Positions 9,541 through 18,043 of a stretch of DNA of 39,635 nt are shown here, one piece after another. The notes under the pieces are model-generated. The model saw nothing but the letters and a program-made list of their open reading frames with translations, was not told the origin of the DNA and did no database searches. Location: the NCBI RefSeq assembly GCF_000613865.1, contig NZ_BAJU01000026.1, positions 1-39,635 on the forward strand, in the 5' to 3' direction. Made by a program: the position numbers and the translations under genes. Position 1 is the stretch's first letter. Each line of letters starts with the position of its first letter. Origin of the DNA: Acetobacter okinawensis JCM 25146. Its GTDB lineage: Bacteria; Pseudomonadota; Alphaproteobacteria; Acetobacterales; Acetobacteraceae.

Positions 9541-10446
9541 CTATTTTTCTGTCACTGCATAGGCACTATCCACGGCCCGTCGCACGCTATCTTCCCATTC
9601 TGGCATGACCACACCAAACACACGTGCAAGCTTGGTGTTGTCCATACGGGAGTCAACCGGACGACGCGCAGGTGTTGGCCAGTCTTTTGTCTGGATCGGC
9701 CTGACTTCCGGTACACTCAGGCCATATCTTGCAGCATTTTTAAAAATTTCTATCGCCAAGCTATACCAGGTCGCCTGGCCGGTACCACACGCATGATAAA
9801 TGCCTGCAAACTCATCTTTCCAGCCGTTTTCGTGCAATATTCTTACAACAGATAAAATGGCCTGAGCCAGGTCATCCGCACTTGTGGGATTTCCCCTCTG
9901 GTCTGCCACAACTTTAAGAACAGAGTTTCTGGCAGCTGCATTCAGCATCGTGCATAAAAAATTCTTACCCTGCGGGGAGTAAACCCAGGATGTCCTGAAG
10001 ATCAGACTTTGCGGGTTCGCGGCCAATACCCGCACTTCGCCCTCAGCTTTGGTTCTGCCATAAACAGTTTGGGGAGAAACGGCATCTGTCTCCACATAAG
10101 GTGCCCCCTTATCCCCAGAAAAAACATAGTCTGTTGAAATATGAATAAAGGGAATATTCCGCAGGGCGCAAAGCCGGGCCAACTCGCTCGACCCTTGCGT
10201 ATTGGCGCGCGCTGCTGCCTCTGGCTCACTCTCGGCCAGATCTACTGCAGACCACGCTGCAGCGTTGATAACCACAGCCGGTTGAACGGAATCCAGCACA
10301 GCACGTAGTGTTTCAGGCCGATCAAAGTCAAAGTCTGGACGGCCAACGCATTTGACAGCCGCTCCACCAAGGCGCGCCAGAGATGTTGCCAGTTGCCCTT
10401 TGCTGCCTGTCACCAAAACCGGGTTATTCTGTCTGGTGTTATGCAT
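9541..10446 (-). CDS. rfbD: dTDP-4-dehydrorhamnose reductase
   Basis: Last step of dTDP-L-rhamnose synthesis: NAD(P)H reduction of dTDP-4-keto-L-rhamnose. About 301 residues from the ATG at 10446; a TTG directly upstream is not needed. The motifs are VTGSKGQLATSLA (cofactor binding), FIHISTDYVFSGD, and the catalytic YGRTKAEGE Tyr/Lys pair. RTSWVYSPQGKNF and the RPVDSRMDNTKL segment near the C terminus are characteristic of RmlD/RfbD. It sits in the leftward order rfbB-rfbA-rfbC-rfbD, directly before a rhamnosyltransferase-like gene. Confidence 0.95.
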   Translation of the reverse strand: MHNTRQNNPVLVTGSKGQLATSLARLGGAAVKCVGRPDFDFDRPETLRAVLDSVQPAVVINAAAWSAVDLAESEPEAAARANTQGSSELARLCALRNIPFIHISTDYVFSGDKGAPYVETDAVSPQTVYGRTKAEGEVRVLAANPQSLIFRTSWVYSPQGKNFLCTMLNAAARNSVLKVVADQRGNPTSADDLAQAILSVVRILHENGWKDEFAGIYHACGTGQATWYSLAIEIFKNAARYGLSVPEVRPIQTKDWPTPARRPVDSRMDNTKLARVFGVVMPEWEDSVRRAVDSAYAVTEK

Positions 10447-10489
10447 CAAAGGTTTTTCCCATATTTTCTGGCATCGTCACATGCTCTAC

Positions 10490-10543
10490 AAAACTGGCAG
10501 ACAATGTACGTATCCTGCATACCCGTGCCAGAATGCCAGTTTT
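10490..10543 (-). repeat. Perfect 10-bp inverted repeat in the rfbC-rfbD gap
   Basis: Arms AAAACTGGCA (10490-10499) and TGCCAGTTTT (10534-10543) are separated by 34 bp. The spacer holds a smaller GTAT/ATAC repeat. The leftward transcript would form a hairpin ending in four U, between two genes that should be expressed together. It may be an attenuator, a weak terminator or an RNA-processing site. Function is not known. Confidence 0.55.
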
Positions 10544-10577
10544 GCCTTGCTTTGCCCATCAGAACAGTTTTCTGCCG

Positions 10578-11129
10578 TTAAAACCAGCTACGGGCAGCCG
10601 AGAATTCCGGGGCGTTCATGTCTTTTTCTGACAAAACAGCGTCTTCAGCACTTAGTGGCCACTCAATGCGCAATGCAGCGCTATTCCAGATCACTGAGCG
10701 TTCGGATTCTTTATGATACAGGGCTGTACATTTGTATTGCACTTCTGCATTTTCAGTCAGAGTACAAAATCCGTGCAAAAAGCCGGGGGGTATCCACAAC
10801 TGTGCCCAATTCTGCTCCGAAAGTTCGGCTGCCACCCATTGACCGTAAGTTGGAGAGCCGGACCGGATATCCACTGCCACATCCCATATGGCCCCCTTGC
10901 TGCACCGCACCAGTTTACCCTGAGCGTGTGGCGCAAGCTGGCAATGCAGCCCTCTCACAACCCCTTTCTGGCAGGACAGGCTCTGATTATCCTGCACAAA
11001 AGGTTCCGTAATGCCGGCCTCACGCATGCGTTCTATATTGTAAGTTTCTGAAAAAAAACCCCGATCATCTGCAAAACGGGCAGGTGTAACCAGAATGATG
11101 TCGGGAATAGCAAGACGCTCAACACGCAT
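10578..11129 (-). CDS. rfbC: dTDP-4-dehydrorhamnose 3,5-epimerase
   Basis: Cupin-fold epimerase that converts dTDP-4-keto-6-deoxyglucose to dTDP-4-keto-L-rhamnose. About 183 residues from MRVERLAIPDIILV. The ATG at 11129 is chosen over the GTG at 11141 because an AGGAG lies 11 nt ahead of the ATG, while the GTG overlaps that site. Signature residues are the catalytic His in GVVRGLHCQ, the strand KLVRCSKGAIWDVAVDIRSGSPTYGQW, and the IPPGFLHGFCTL motif. The Cys after the catalytic His replaces the usual Tyr or Phe and is probably tolerated. It lies 45 bp after rfbA. Confidence 0.95.
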   Translation of the reverse strand: MRVERLAIPDIILVTPARFADDRGFFSETYNIERMREAGITEPFVQDNQSLSCQKGVVRGLHCQLAPHAQGKLVRCSKGAIWDVAVDIRSGSPTYGQWVAAELSEQNWAQLWIPPGFLHGFCTLTENAEVQYKCTALYHKESERSVIWNSAALRIEWPLSAEDAVLSEKDMNAPEFSAARSWF

Positions 11130-11174
11130 GAAAGCAGACACTCCTGTTTGACAGAACCTTGAACAGTACCCCGG

Positions 11175-12056
11175 TCAAATATCCGGGGTACCTGCTTCGG
11201 CAACCTGCATAAGGAGTTGCCCCAGTTCCGTCTTGATCATGGTCTGGGCATACATGCGCAACTGCTGCCCATCAATAAAGCCCATACGGTAAGCGACCTC
11301 TGCCGGAGAGCCGACCAGCATGCCCTGACGCACCTGAATGGTATGCACAAACTGCCCGGCCTCCAGCAGACTATCTGGCACACCCGCATCCAGCCATGCG
11401 CACCCACGCCCCAGACGGTGAACGTGCAGATTGCCCTCTTCCAGATAAAACCGGTTGATATCCGTGATCTCCAACTCGCTCCGAGCCGAAGGGGAGAGGC
11501 GCTTTGCAAACTCAAGCACCCGATGGTCGTAAAAATAAAGCCCTGTTACAGCCCAATTGGAAGAAGGGGAGGCTGGCTTTTCCACAATACTCAAGGCACG
11601 CCCGGTCCGGTCAAACGTGACCACACCATACCGCTCAGGGTCTCTGACCTGATAGGCAAAAACCGTAGCACCAGATGGTCTTTGTGCCGCACCTTGCAGT
11701 GCAGAGCTCAACTGCTCGGCAAAAATAAGGTTATCACCGAGCGCCAGCGCGCATGGCGCATTATCCAGCCAGTCTTCTGCAATTAAAAAAGCCTGCGCTA
11801 TTCCATCGGGAGAGGGTTGTTCCCGATAGTCAAACCGCACCCCGTACTGCGAGCCGTCTCCCAGCAGACGCCTGAACTGTGGAAGGTCAGCAGGTGTGCT
11901 GATGATCATGATATCCCGAATACCCGCGAGCATGAGCGTGGAAAGCGGATAATAGATCATCGGCTTGTCATACACAGGCAGCAACTGCTTGCTGGTGGCC
12001 AGTGTCATCGGATACAGGCGGGTCCCCGATCCACCGGAGAGCAGAATACCCTTCAT
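11175..12056 (-). CDS. rfbA: Glucose-1-phosphate thymidylyltransferase
   Basis: First step of the dTDP-rhamnose pathway: dTTP plus glucose-1-phosphate to dTDP-glucose. The nucleotide-binding motif GGSGTRLYP directly follows the start MKGILLS, which is the near-universal start of this family, so 12056 is chosen. An ATG at 12086 overlaps the rfbB stop (ATGA) and would add 10 residues, so coupled translation from it is possible. Further motifs are [32 protein letters not shown], and [20 protein letters not shown]. The [12 protein letters not shown] and [13 protein letters not shown] segments complete the catalytic site. About 293 residues, normal for RmlA. Confidence 0.95.
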   Translation of the reverse strand: MKGILLSGGSGTRLYPMTLATSKQLLPVYDKPMIYYPLSTLMLAGIRDIMIISTPADLPQFRRLLGDGSQYGVRFDYREQPSPDGIAQAFLIAEDWLDNAPCALALGDNLIFAEQLSSALQGAAQRPSGATVFAYQVRDPERYGVVTFDRTGRALSIVEKPASPSSNWAVTGLYFYDHRVLEFAKRLSPSARSELEITDINRFYLEEGNLHVHRLGRGCAWLDAGVPDSLLEAGQFVHTIQVRQGMLVGSPAEVAYRMGFIDGQQLRMYAQTMIKTELGQLLMQVAEAGTPDI

Positions 12057-12082
12057 GGATACAGGTGGGGTGGGAACTTGTC

Positions 12083-13142
12083 TCATGATACTGCGGCACC
12101 CAAACGTTGGCCTGCATAGCTGCGGGCACGAATCCCTTCCCACCACGTACGGTTATCAAGATACCATTGCACGGTCTGGCGGATTCCGGTTTCAAAATCA
12201 TGCCGGGCCTTCCAGCCCAAAGCCTGCTCGGCATGTGCCGGGTCTATCTCGTATCGGAAGTCATGTCCTGGACGATCTGCGACAAAATGAATCAAACGGT
12301 CATGCGGTCCCTGCGCGCTGGGGGCCAGCTCATCCAGAACGGCACAGATGGTTCTGACCACGTCAAGGTTGCTGCGGGGCTGCCTGGCGCCTATGGCGTA
12401 AGTTTCTCCCGGCACGCCTTTTTCGACGGCCCTGACCAGAGCTTCGGCATGATCTTCTACAAAAAGCCAGTCTCTTACATTACTGCCATCGCCATATACG
12501 GGCAGTGCTCTGCCCTCGATGGCGTTGATCGTGATCAGCGGAATCAGCTTTTCGGGGAAATGCCATAAGCCATAGTTATTGGTGGTGTTCGTCACAAAAG
12601 TGGGCAGACCATACGTATGATGCCACGCTCGGACCAGATGGTCGGAAGACGCCTTGCTGGCAGAATAAGGGCTGCGCGGGTCATAGGGTGTTGTCTCGGT
12701 AAACGGTGGGTCATCAGGGCTCAGGGCCCCAAACACCTCGTCTGTAGAAATATGGTGAAAACGGAAGCTGTCCTTTTCCAGTGGACCGAGCGTCTGCCAG
12801 TAGCGGCGGGCGGCCTCCAGCATGGAGTAGGTGCCAACAACATTGGTCTGCACAAATACATCTGGCCCATCTATGGACCGGGTCCACATGGCTCTCGGCG
12901 GCCAGATGCATCACCGCATCCGGGCGAAATGTCGCGAACAGGGTGTTCAGGGCAGATGTATCAACAATATTGGTCTGAGAAAAACCGTAGCGCGCATTGT
13001 CCACGGTATTTTCCAGCGCATCAGCCGAGGCCGCATAGGTCATGCAATCCACATTCAGCACACTGTGCCCTGTTGCGCGCATAAGATGGCGGATAACAGC
13101 CGAGCCAATAAAGCCGCAGCCCCCGGTAAGTAGAATACGCAT
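12083..13142 (-). CDS. rfbB: dTDP-glucose 4,6-dehydratase (one frameshift)
   Basis: Converts dTDP-glucose to dTDP-4-keto-6-deoxyglucose with bound NAD. The N-terminal part ([20 protein letters not shown] up to HLAAESHVD) and the C-terminal part ([13 protein letters not shown] to the end) are in different frames. Removing one G from the GGG at 12880-12882 joins them as [15 protein letters not shown], the family consensus. Active-site features on the C-terminal part are ISTDEVFG (Thr-Asp-Glu) and YSASK. Restored length is about 352 residues. It is the first gene of the leftward rhamnose unit; the intergenic region to rfbF carries the promoters. The indel is probably a sequence error, since rfbA, rfbC and rfbD are intact. 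Confidence 0.93.
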
Positions 13143-13378
13143 GATAAATCCGCCAGCACCCTAAAATCGCCTGACCCGGCATAACCGCACCAAACTGACC
13201 ATAAATCCGTAGTGTAGAATGGACAACAGACAATACATTGCGGTGGGTCGCTCTGACCGGCTCCAGCGGATTCATCAGATACGGCAAGGGTCGGATGATC
13301 AGGCATGACCTTGATGATCTGATCTTGATTTTCACCTAATAATATTAAGTGGCGCGTGCAATCTGCCTCTGGCCCAGA

Positions 13379-13407
13379 TTGACACAATCCACCACTAAAA
13401 GCTAAGA
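13379..13407 (+). promoter_or_regulatory. Candidate sigma-70 promoter for the CDP-sugar unit
   Basis: A perfect -35 TTGACA (13379-13384), a 17-bp spacer, then CTAAGA (13402-13407), a weak -10. A second -10-like TATACT lies at 13457-13462 without a good -35. The promoter points to rfbF about 200 bp downstream. Confidence 0.4.
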
Positions 13408-13424
13408 AACAGAGCTAGAAAATT

Positions 13425-13444
13425 GGATAACTGCGGCGTTATCC
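13425..13444. repeat. Perfect palindrome GGATAAC-N6-GTTATCC (possible operator)
   Basis: Two 7-bp arms (13425-13431 and 13438-13444) around TGCGGC. It lies about 18 bp downstream of the candidate -10, where a repressor could block transcription. No regulator gene for it is visible nearby. Confidence 0.5.
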
Positions 13445-13608
13445 TGCGCTTTGGACTATACTTTGAATCTCTGACAATAAGGCGGCTGGCGGAATGTGGA
13501 ACTCTGTGTTGGAAACCATTGATTTTGAAATGATTCCAGCAAGCCCGTCCTTTTTCCCGTCATGGAAAAGCGCCTCCCCCAGCATGAACAAGAGCGGAGC
13601 ATAAACCC

Positions 13609-14376
13609 ATGCAAGCAGTTATTCTTGCAGGTGGTCTGGGTACGCGTATTTCCGAGGAAACCTCAACCCGTCCCAAGCCCATGATCGAGATCGGTGGTAA
13701 GCCCATTCTGTGGCACATCATGAAGATCTACGCCCAGCATGGCATAACCGATTTTATTATCTGTTGTGGCTACAAGGGTTACATGATCAAGGAGTATTTT
13801 GCCAATTACTTCCTGCACATGGCTGATGTCACAATCGACATGGCCAATAACCAGATGGAGTTCCACCACTCCAAGGCAGAGCCGTGGCGCGTCACACTGG
13901 TTGACACGGGTGAGCACACCCGCACAGGCGGGCGTATCAAGCGTGTTGGACATTACCTGACGGGTGACTTCTGCATGACCTATGGCGATGGTGTCTCCAA
14001 TGTGGATATTACCAAGCTGGTCGCCTCCCATCGTGCGCATGCTAAACTGGCTACGGTAACCGCTGTGCAGCCTCCTGGCCGCTTTGGTTCGCTGCAGATC
14101 GAAGGCGAGCAGGTTGTCAGGTTTCTGGAAAAACCAATCGGCGATGGTGCGCGCATCAATGGCGGCTTTTTTGTCCTGTCGCGCGATGTTCTGAACCGGA
14201 TTGACGCGGACATGACCGACTGGGAACGTGCGCCGCTGGAAGGTCTGGCCTCCGATGGCCAGTTGCACGCCTATAACCACGATGGTTTCTGGCAGCCAAT
14301 GGACACGCTGCGTGACAAAAACTATCTGGAAGAGCTCTGGTCCACCGGGCAGGCTCCATGGAAAGTCTGGCCGTGA
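13609..14376 (+). CDS. rfbF: Glucose-1-phosphate cytidylyltransferase
   Basis: Makes CDP-glucose from CTP and glucose-1-phosphate, committing glucose to CDP-6-deoxy and 3,6-dideoxyhexose pathways (also called ddhA). 255 residues, the usual length. The nucleotide-binding motif is [11 protein letters not shown] with [19 protein letters not shown]; further family features are [10 protein letters not shown], the metal-site segment [16 protein letters not shown], and [11 protein letters not shown] near the C terminus. It is the first gene of the rightward CDP-sugar unit, and its stop overlaps the GTG start of rfbG (GTGA), showing coupled translation. Confidence 0.96.
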   Translation: MQAVILAGGLGTRISEETSTRPKPMIEIGGKPILWHIMKIYAQHGITDFIICCGYKGYMIKEYFANYFLHMADVTIDMANNQMEFHHSKAEPWRVTLVDTGEHTRTGGRIKRVGHYLTGDFCMTYGDGVSNVDITKLVASHRAHAKLATVTAVQPPGRFGSLQIEGEQVVRFLEKPIGDGARINGGFFVLSRDVLNRIDADMTDWERAPLEGLASDGQLHAYNHDGFWQPMDTLRDKNYLEELWSTGQAPWKVWP

Positions 14377-15436
14377 TTGACGCAGCATTCTGGCAGGGAC
14401 GCCGCGTTTTTCTGACAGGTCACACCGGTTCAAAGGTGGCTGGCTGGCCCTGTGGTTACAGACCATGGGAGCAGAAGTAACCGGCTACGCCCTGCCTCCC
14501 GCAGATGGCCCGTCTCTTTTCGCCTGCGCAAACATTGCCGACGGGCTGAAAAAATCAGTGCTGGCCGACATCCGGGACTCTGCGGCACTTGCTTCCGCCA
14601 TGGCGGAAGCTCAGCCAGAAGTTGTGCTGCATCTGGCCGCCCAGCCGCTGGTCCGCCGTTCCTACGTGGACCCGGTGGAGACCTATTCAACCAACGTCAT
14701 GGGTCTTGTGCATCTGCTGGAAGCTGTACGCAAAACACCCGGCGTCAAGGCCGTAGTCAATGTCACCAGTGACAAATGCTACGAAAACAAGGAATGGGTC
14801 TGGGGCTACCGTGAGAGCGACCCTATGGGCGGGCACGACCCCTACTCTAACTCCAAGGGATGTTCGGAGCTTGTGACCTCGGCCTACCGTAACTCCTTTT
14901 TCCAGACCCCGGACGGCCCCGCCCTTGCCAGTGCGCGCGCAGGGAATGTGATTGGTGGGGGCGACTGGAGCGCTGACCGGCTTGTACCCGATATTCTGCG
15001 CGCCATTGATGAAGGGCGGCCAGTTTCCATCCGAAACCCCGATGCCATCCGCCCCTGGCAGCATGTGCTGGAGCCGCTGGCAGGCTACCTCATGCTGGCC
15101 GAAAAACTCGTAACACAAGGCCATGCTTTTGCATCCGGCTGGAATTTTGGCCCCTCCCTGTCGGACACCCAGCCTGTTGAATGGATTGTCCGCAATATCT
15201 GTGACCTAGCTGGCAACGGTGCCAGCTGGGTGCTGGATTCCCAAAAAGGCCCGCATGAAGCGCATTTTCTGGCGCTAGAATGCTCCAAGGCTCACCGGGA
15301 ACTCGGCTGGTCCCCCAGATGGTCCCTACAGACTGCGCTTGAAAAAATCGTTGAATGGCACCACGCCGCTTCTTTGGGCATGAACCTGCGCCAGACAAGC
15401 CTGAATCAGATCACGGCTTATCAAAAGCCGCAATAA
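14373..15436 (+). CDS. rfbG: CDP-glucose 4,6-dehydratase (one frameshift)
   Basis: NAD-dependent SDR (ddhB) that turns CDP-glucose into CDP-4-keto-6-deoxyglucose. I place the start at the GTG overlapping the rfbF stop, because it gives (M)[18 protein letters not shown], the family N terminus. An ATG 15 bp upstream is possible. The frame breaks at 14429-14430: adding one T makes [18 protein letters not shown], the conserved cofactor loop. Downstream motifs are [31 protein letters not shown] (Tyr/Lys) and [12 protein letters not shown]. Restored length is about 354 residues. The missing T is in a short T run, so sequence error is likely. Confidence 0.93.
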
Positions 15437-15449
15437 ACAGGGGAATTCC

Positions 15450-16259
15450 ATGAATAAATGTGAAAGAGAAATGCTGGACCTGCTCAAGCGTCTGAGGCAG
15501 GATTTCGGTGCCGTTTCCGTCAAGGCCGAGTTCGAGGCCGAAGGCACGCGCACGGACGAACTGCTGCGCCTGATTGATCTGGCACGCCGCAGCGACCTGA
15601 AGGTGACACTCAAGGTCAGCGGCTGTGAAGCTGTGCGTGACCTTATTGAATCCAAGCAGTTTGGCGTCGAATACATTATTGCGCCCATGGTTGAAACGCC
15701 CTACGCGCTCCAGAAATTCATTCTGGCCAAGAACAAGGTTTACAGCACGGACCAGCAGGAAGACACTGAATTCCTGTTTAATGTTGAAACCATTACGACC
15801 TACAACAACCTTCCCCAGATGATGGAAGTCGCCCGCACCCCCAATGGTGTGCAGGGTGCCGTATTTGGTCGGGTGGATTTTTCCGGCTCCATGGGTCTGG
15901 CCCGTAACGCCATTGATACAGACCAGATTACCGATTACGTGCGCAAAACAGGTGCAGCCTGCAAGGAAAGCGGCCTTGATCTGGTTGTTGGCGGAGCAGT
16001 TGCCATTTCCTCCCTGCCCGAACTGAACAAAATGCGGGATACACACCTGACCCGTTTTGAAACACGTAAGGTGGTTTTTGGTGCAGATTCCGCAACACTG
16101 CCCGAAATGGCGCAGGGCTTGCAGAAAACCGTGTATTTTGAACTCCTGTGGCTGCAGAACAAGCGCGATCATTACGAAACAATCCGTGATGAAGATTCCG
16201 CACGCATCAAGATGCTCAGCGATCGCTGGGACCAGATCAAGAGTGGTATGCTGGTCTAA
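15450..16259 (+). CDS. HpcH/HpaI aldolase / citrate lyase beta-like protein in the CDP-sugar unit
   Basis: 269 residues with a good ribosome binding site (AGGGG, 6 nt ahead of the ATG). The TIM-barrel features of the HpcH/HpaI (2-dehydro-3-deoxyglucarate aldolase/citrate lyase) superfamily are visible: KVSGCEAVRDLIESKQFGVEYIIAPMVETPYAL (Glu of the metal site), VFGRVDFSGSMGLARNAIDT (Asp of the metal site) and LVVGGAVAISS. Members of this superfamily cleave or form C-C bonds with pyruvate or acyl-CoA-type substrates, using a divalent metal. It lies 13 bp after rfbG and upstream of a ThDP enzyme, so a role in making or attaching a carbon branch of the CDP-sugar is plausible. The exact reaction is unknown to me. 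Confidence 0.75.
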   Translation: MNKCEREMLDLLKRLRQDFGAVSVKAEFEAEGTRTDELLRLIDLARRSDLKVTLKVSGCEAVRDLIESKQFGVEYIIAPMVETPYALQKFILAKNKVYSTDQQEDTEFLFNVETITTYNNLPQMMEVARTPNGVQGAVFGRVDFSGSMGLARNAIDTDQITDYVRKTGAACKESGLDLVVGGAVAISSLPELNKMRDTHLTRFETRKVVFGADSATLPEMAQGLQKTVYFELLWLQNKRDHYETIRDEDSARIKMLSDRWDQIKSGMLV

Positions 16260-16285
16260 GACCGGCACACCCCACAGTCAGGTAC

Positions 16286-16323
16286 GGTATCGACATAGCT
16301 CCCGACCGGGGTCAGTCGATACC
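16286..16323 (+). repeat. 9-bp perfect hairpin just upstream of the HAD gene
   Basis: GGTATCGAC (16286-16294) pairs with GTCGATACC (16315-16323) across a 20-nt loop that itself contains CCC/GGG. The ribosome binding site AGGA of the next gene starts 4 nt after it. There is no U tract, so it is more likely an mRNA-processing or stability element, or a translation-modulating structure, than a terminator. Confidence 0.6.
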
Positions 16324-16337
16324 CTTCAGGAATACAC

Positions 16338-16979
16338 ATGATGTCGCCGACAACGCTGATTTTTGATCTTGACGGAACCCTGATCGACAGCGCTCTTGTC
16401 GTTGCGGATATTCTGAATGAAATGCGCGTTGAGCGTGGCATGTCCCCATTGGACATTGCTTCCTACCGTTTGTGGAGCAGTCTGGGGGGTACCACACTGG
16501 TTGGTAATGCTCTCGGGATTGATCCTGCACAGGCGGCCGATAGGGTTGTCGAGTTTCGCCGCCGCTACCATCTGCGCCCGACGCCGGCAGAAAGCCTGTT
16601 TCCCACAACGCGGCAAACGTTAACGGCTCTTGCGGCAAAAGGTTACACCATGGCCATTTGCAGCAACAAACCTGCAAGCTTGTGCGCCAAGGTTCTGAGG
16701 GAAACTGATCTGGCCGATTATTTTGATGTCGTGATCGGTGGCGACACTCTACCTCGGAGTAAGCCAGACCCGGCACCTCTCCAACATGCTCTTGCCGAAC
16801 TTGGTGTGCCTTCCGACGCTGCATTAATGATCGGGGACAGCAGTGTGGACCAGCGTACTGCTGCCGCAGCCAATGTGCGCTTTGTGTTTTTTACACCCGG
16901 TTATGACGATGGCGTGGATCGCAAACAGGCATTCCGTACAATCGACCAGTTAAGCGAACTTGAGACGGTGCTGGTTTGA
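16338..16979 (+). CDS. HAD-family hydrolase, phosphoglycolate phosphatase-like
   Basis: 213 residues with all four HAD motifs: DLDGT (residues 10-14, Asp nucleophile and acid/base), the SNKP segment with the motif II Ser, the motif III Lys in SKPDPAP, and GDSSVDQ (motif IV). The helical cap between motifs I and II (DIASYRLWSSLGGTTLVGNALG) is of the Gph/PGMB type. Substrate is not predictable from sequence. Its place inside the CDP-sugar unit suggests dephosphorylation of a sugar-related intermediate. Two adjacent ATG codons (16338, 16341) could both serve as start. Its stop overlaps the TTG start of the next gene. Confidence 0.85.
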   Translation: MMSPTTLIFDLDGTLIDSALVVADILNEMRVERGMSPLDIASYRLWSSLGGTTLVGNALGIDPAQAADRVVEFRRRYHLRPTPAESLFPTTRQTLTALAAKGYTMAICSNKPASLCAKVLRETDLADYFDVVIGGDTLPRSKPDPAPLQHALAELGVPSDAALMIGDSSVDQRTAAAANVRFVFFTPGYDDGVDRKQAFRTIDQLSELETVLV

Positions 16980-18043
16980 ACGCTCTTTTGTCCCATTGGC
17001 AGAAATGGTCCATTGTCAACGACTTTCAGGCCATAGACGCAGCCGTCGGTGCCGACTGGGCAGCGCTGGATGGTGCGCGCATATTTATGACGGGTGGCAC
17101 AGGCTTTGTCGGCGGCTGGCTGCTTGAAAGCCTGCACCATGCCGCACAGAGTGCCGGCCGCCAGTTTGATGTGACGGTGCTGTCCCGTGACCCGGCAAAA
17201 TTCTATCGGGCCAAACCACATCTTGCATCATGGAAAGGCCTGCAACTGGTTGCGGGGAATGTTAGCGACTTTGCATTTGCGGATGGCCCGTTCGACTACC
17301 TTCTCCATGCTGCAACAGATGCCAGCGCGGCTCTGAACCGTGATAACCCACGCCAGATGTTCGAGACCATTCTGGGGGGTACGCGCCGCGCGCTGGATTT
17401 TGCCGTGGCCAAAAATGTACGGCGAACCCTCTTCCTCAGCTCCGGCGCGGTTTATGGCCAACAGCCATGGAATGTTGAAAAAATAGCAGAAGACTGGACC
17501 GGCGCTCCCCAGTGCAACGCGCCCGTCAATGCTTATGCCGAGGGCAAACGTGCGGCAGAAATGCTGTGCGCGATCTATGGCAAGCAGTTTGGCACGGTTA
17601 TTTCGACTGCGCGTATTTTTGCCGTGCTTGGCCCCTATCTTTCGCTCGACACGCATTTCGCTGCGGGCAACTTCATTCGTGACGCCATGCAGGGGCAGGA
17701 AATTATTGTGCAAGGCGATGGCCGCCCGTGCCGCTCCTATCTATATGCCGCCGATCTGAGCGTTGCTCTGCTCCGCATGCTCGCACGTGGCCCTGCTGGC
17801 ATTGCCTATAATGTTGGGTCTGAACATGCGGTCTCCATTGCAGACCTGGCGGGAGCCGTTGCGCGCGTGATCGGTGGCAACTCCCGCATTCTGGGCAAGA
17901 CTGATTCGGGCTGGAACCCAGGCCGGTACATTCCGGCCATGTCACACTTCAACGCGGAATTCGGCGCGGTCAGTACCATTGATCTGGACGAAGCCATTGC
18001 ACGCACAGCACTTTGGAATGGGTGGAAACCATGGGTAAAATAA
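16976..18043 (+). CDS. NAD(P)-dependent epimerase/dehydratase (extended SDR) of the CDP-sugar unit
   Basis: 355 residues. The start is a TTG overlapping the HAD stop (TTGA). No ATG lies between it and the conserved Rossmann motif FMTGGTGFVGGWLLESL at about residue 37, so the TTG is likely. Catalytic elements are LFLSSGAVYG (Ser) and NAYAEGK (Tyr/Lys). The C-terminal half (SYLYAADLSVALLRML, YNVGSEHAVSIADLA) resembles nucleotide-sugar epimerases, reductases and dehydratases. In yersiniose synthesis a reductase (YerF) acts after the ThDP enzyme YerE; this protein is the only obvious reductase candidate in the unit. That assignment is inference. Confidence 0.8.
   Translation: MNALLSHWQKWSIVNDFQAIDAAVGADWAALDGARIFMTGGTGFVGGWLLESLHHAAQSAGRQFDVTVLSRDPAKFYRAKPHLASWKGLQLVAGNVSDFAFADGPFDYLLHAATDASAALNRDNPRQMFETILGGTRRALDFAVAKNVRRTLFLSSGAVYGQQPWNVEKIAEDWTGAPQCNAPVNAYAEGKRAAEMLCAIYGKQFGTVISTARIFAVLGPYLSLDTHFAAGNFIRDAMQGQEIIVQGDGRPCRSYLYAADLSVALLRMLARGPAGIAYNVGSEHAVSIADLAGAVARVIGGNSRILGKTDSGWNPGRYIPAMSHFNAEFGAVSTIDLDEAIARTALWNGWKPWVK

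Larger units (their letters stand above)
13143..13608. promoter_or_regulatory. Divergent control region between the rhamnose and CDP-sugar units
   Basis: 466 bp without a gene, moderately AT-rich in the middle. It must hold promoters for the leftward rfbBACD unit and the rightward rfbF unit. Besides the promoter-like and palindromic elements listed separately, it contains GATCAG (13297-13302) and CTGATC (13319-13324) as an inverted repeat, and GATGATC twice. Just before rfbF, GAGCGGAGC is a plausible ribosome binding site. Confidence 0.6.
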
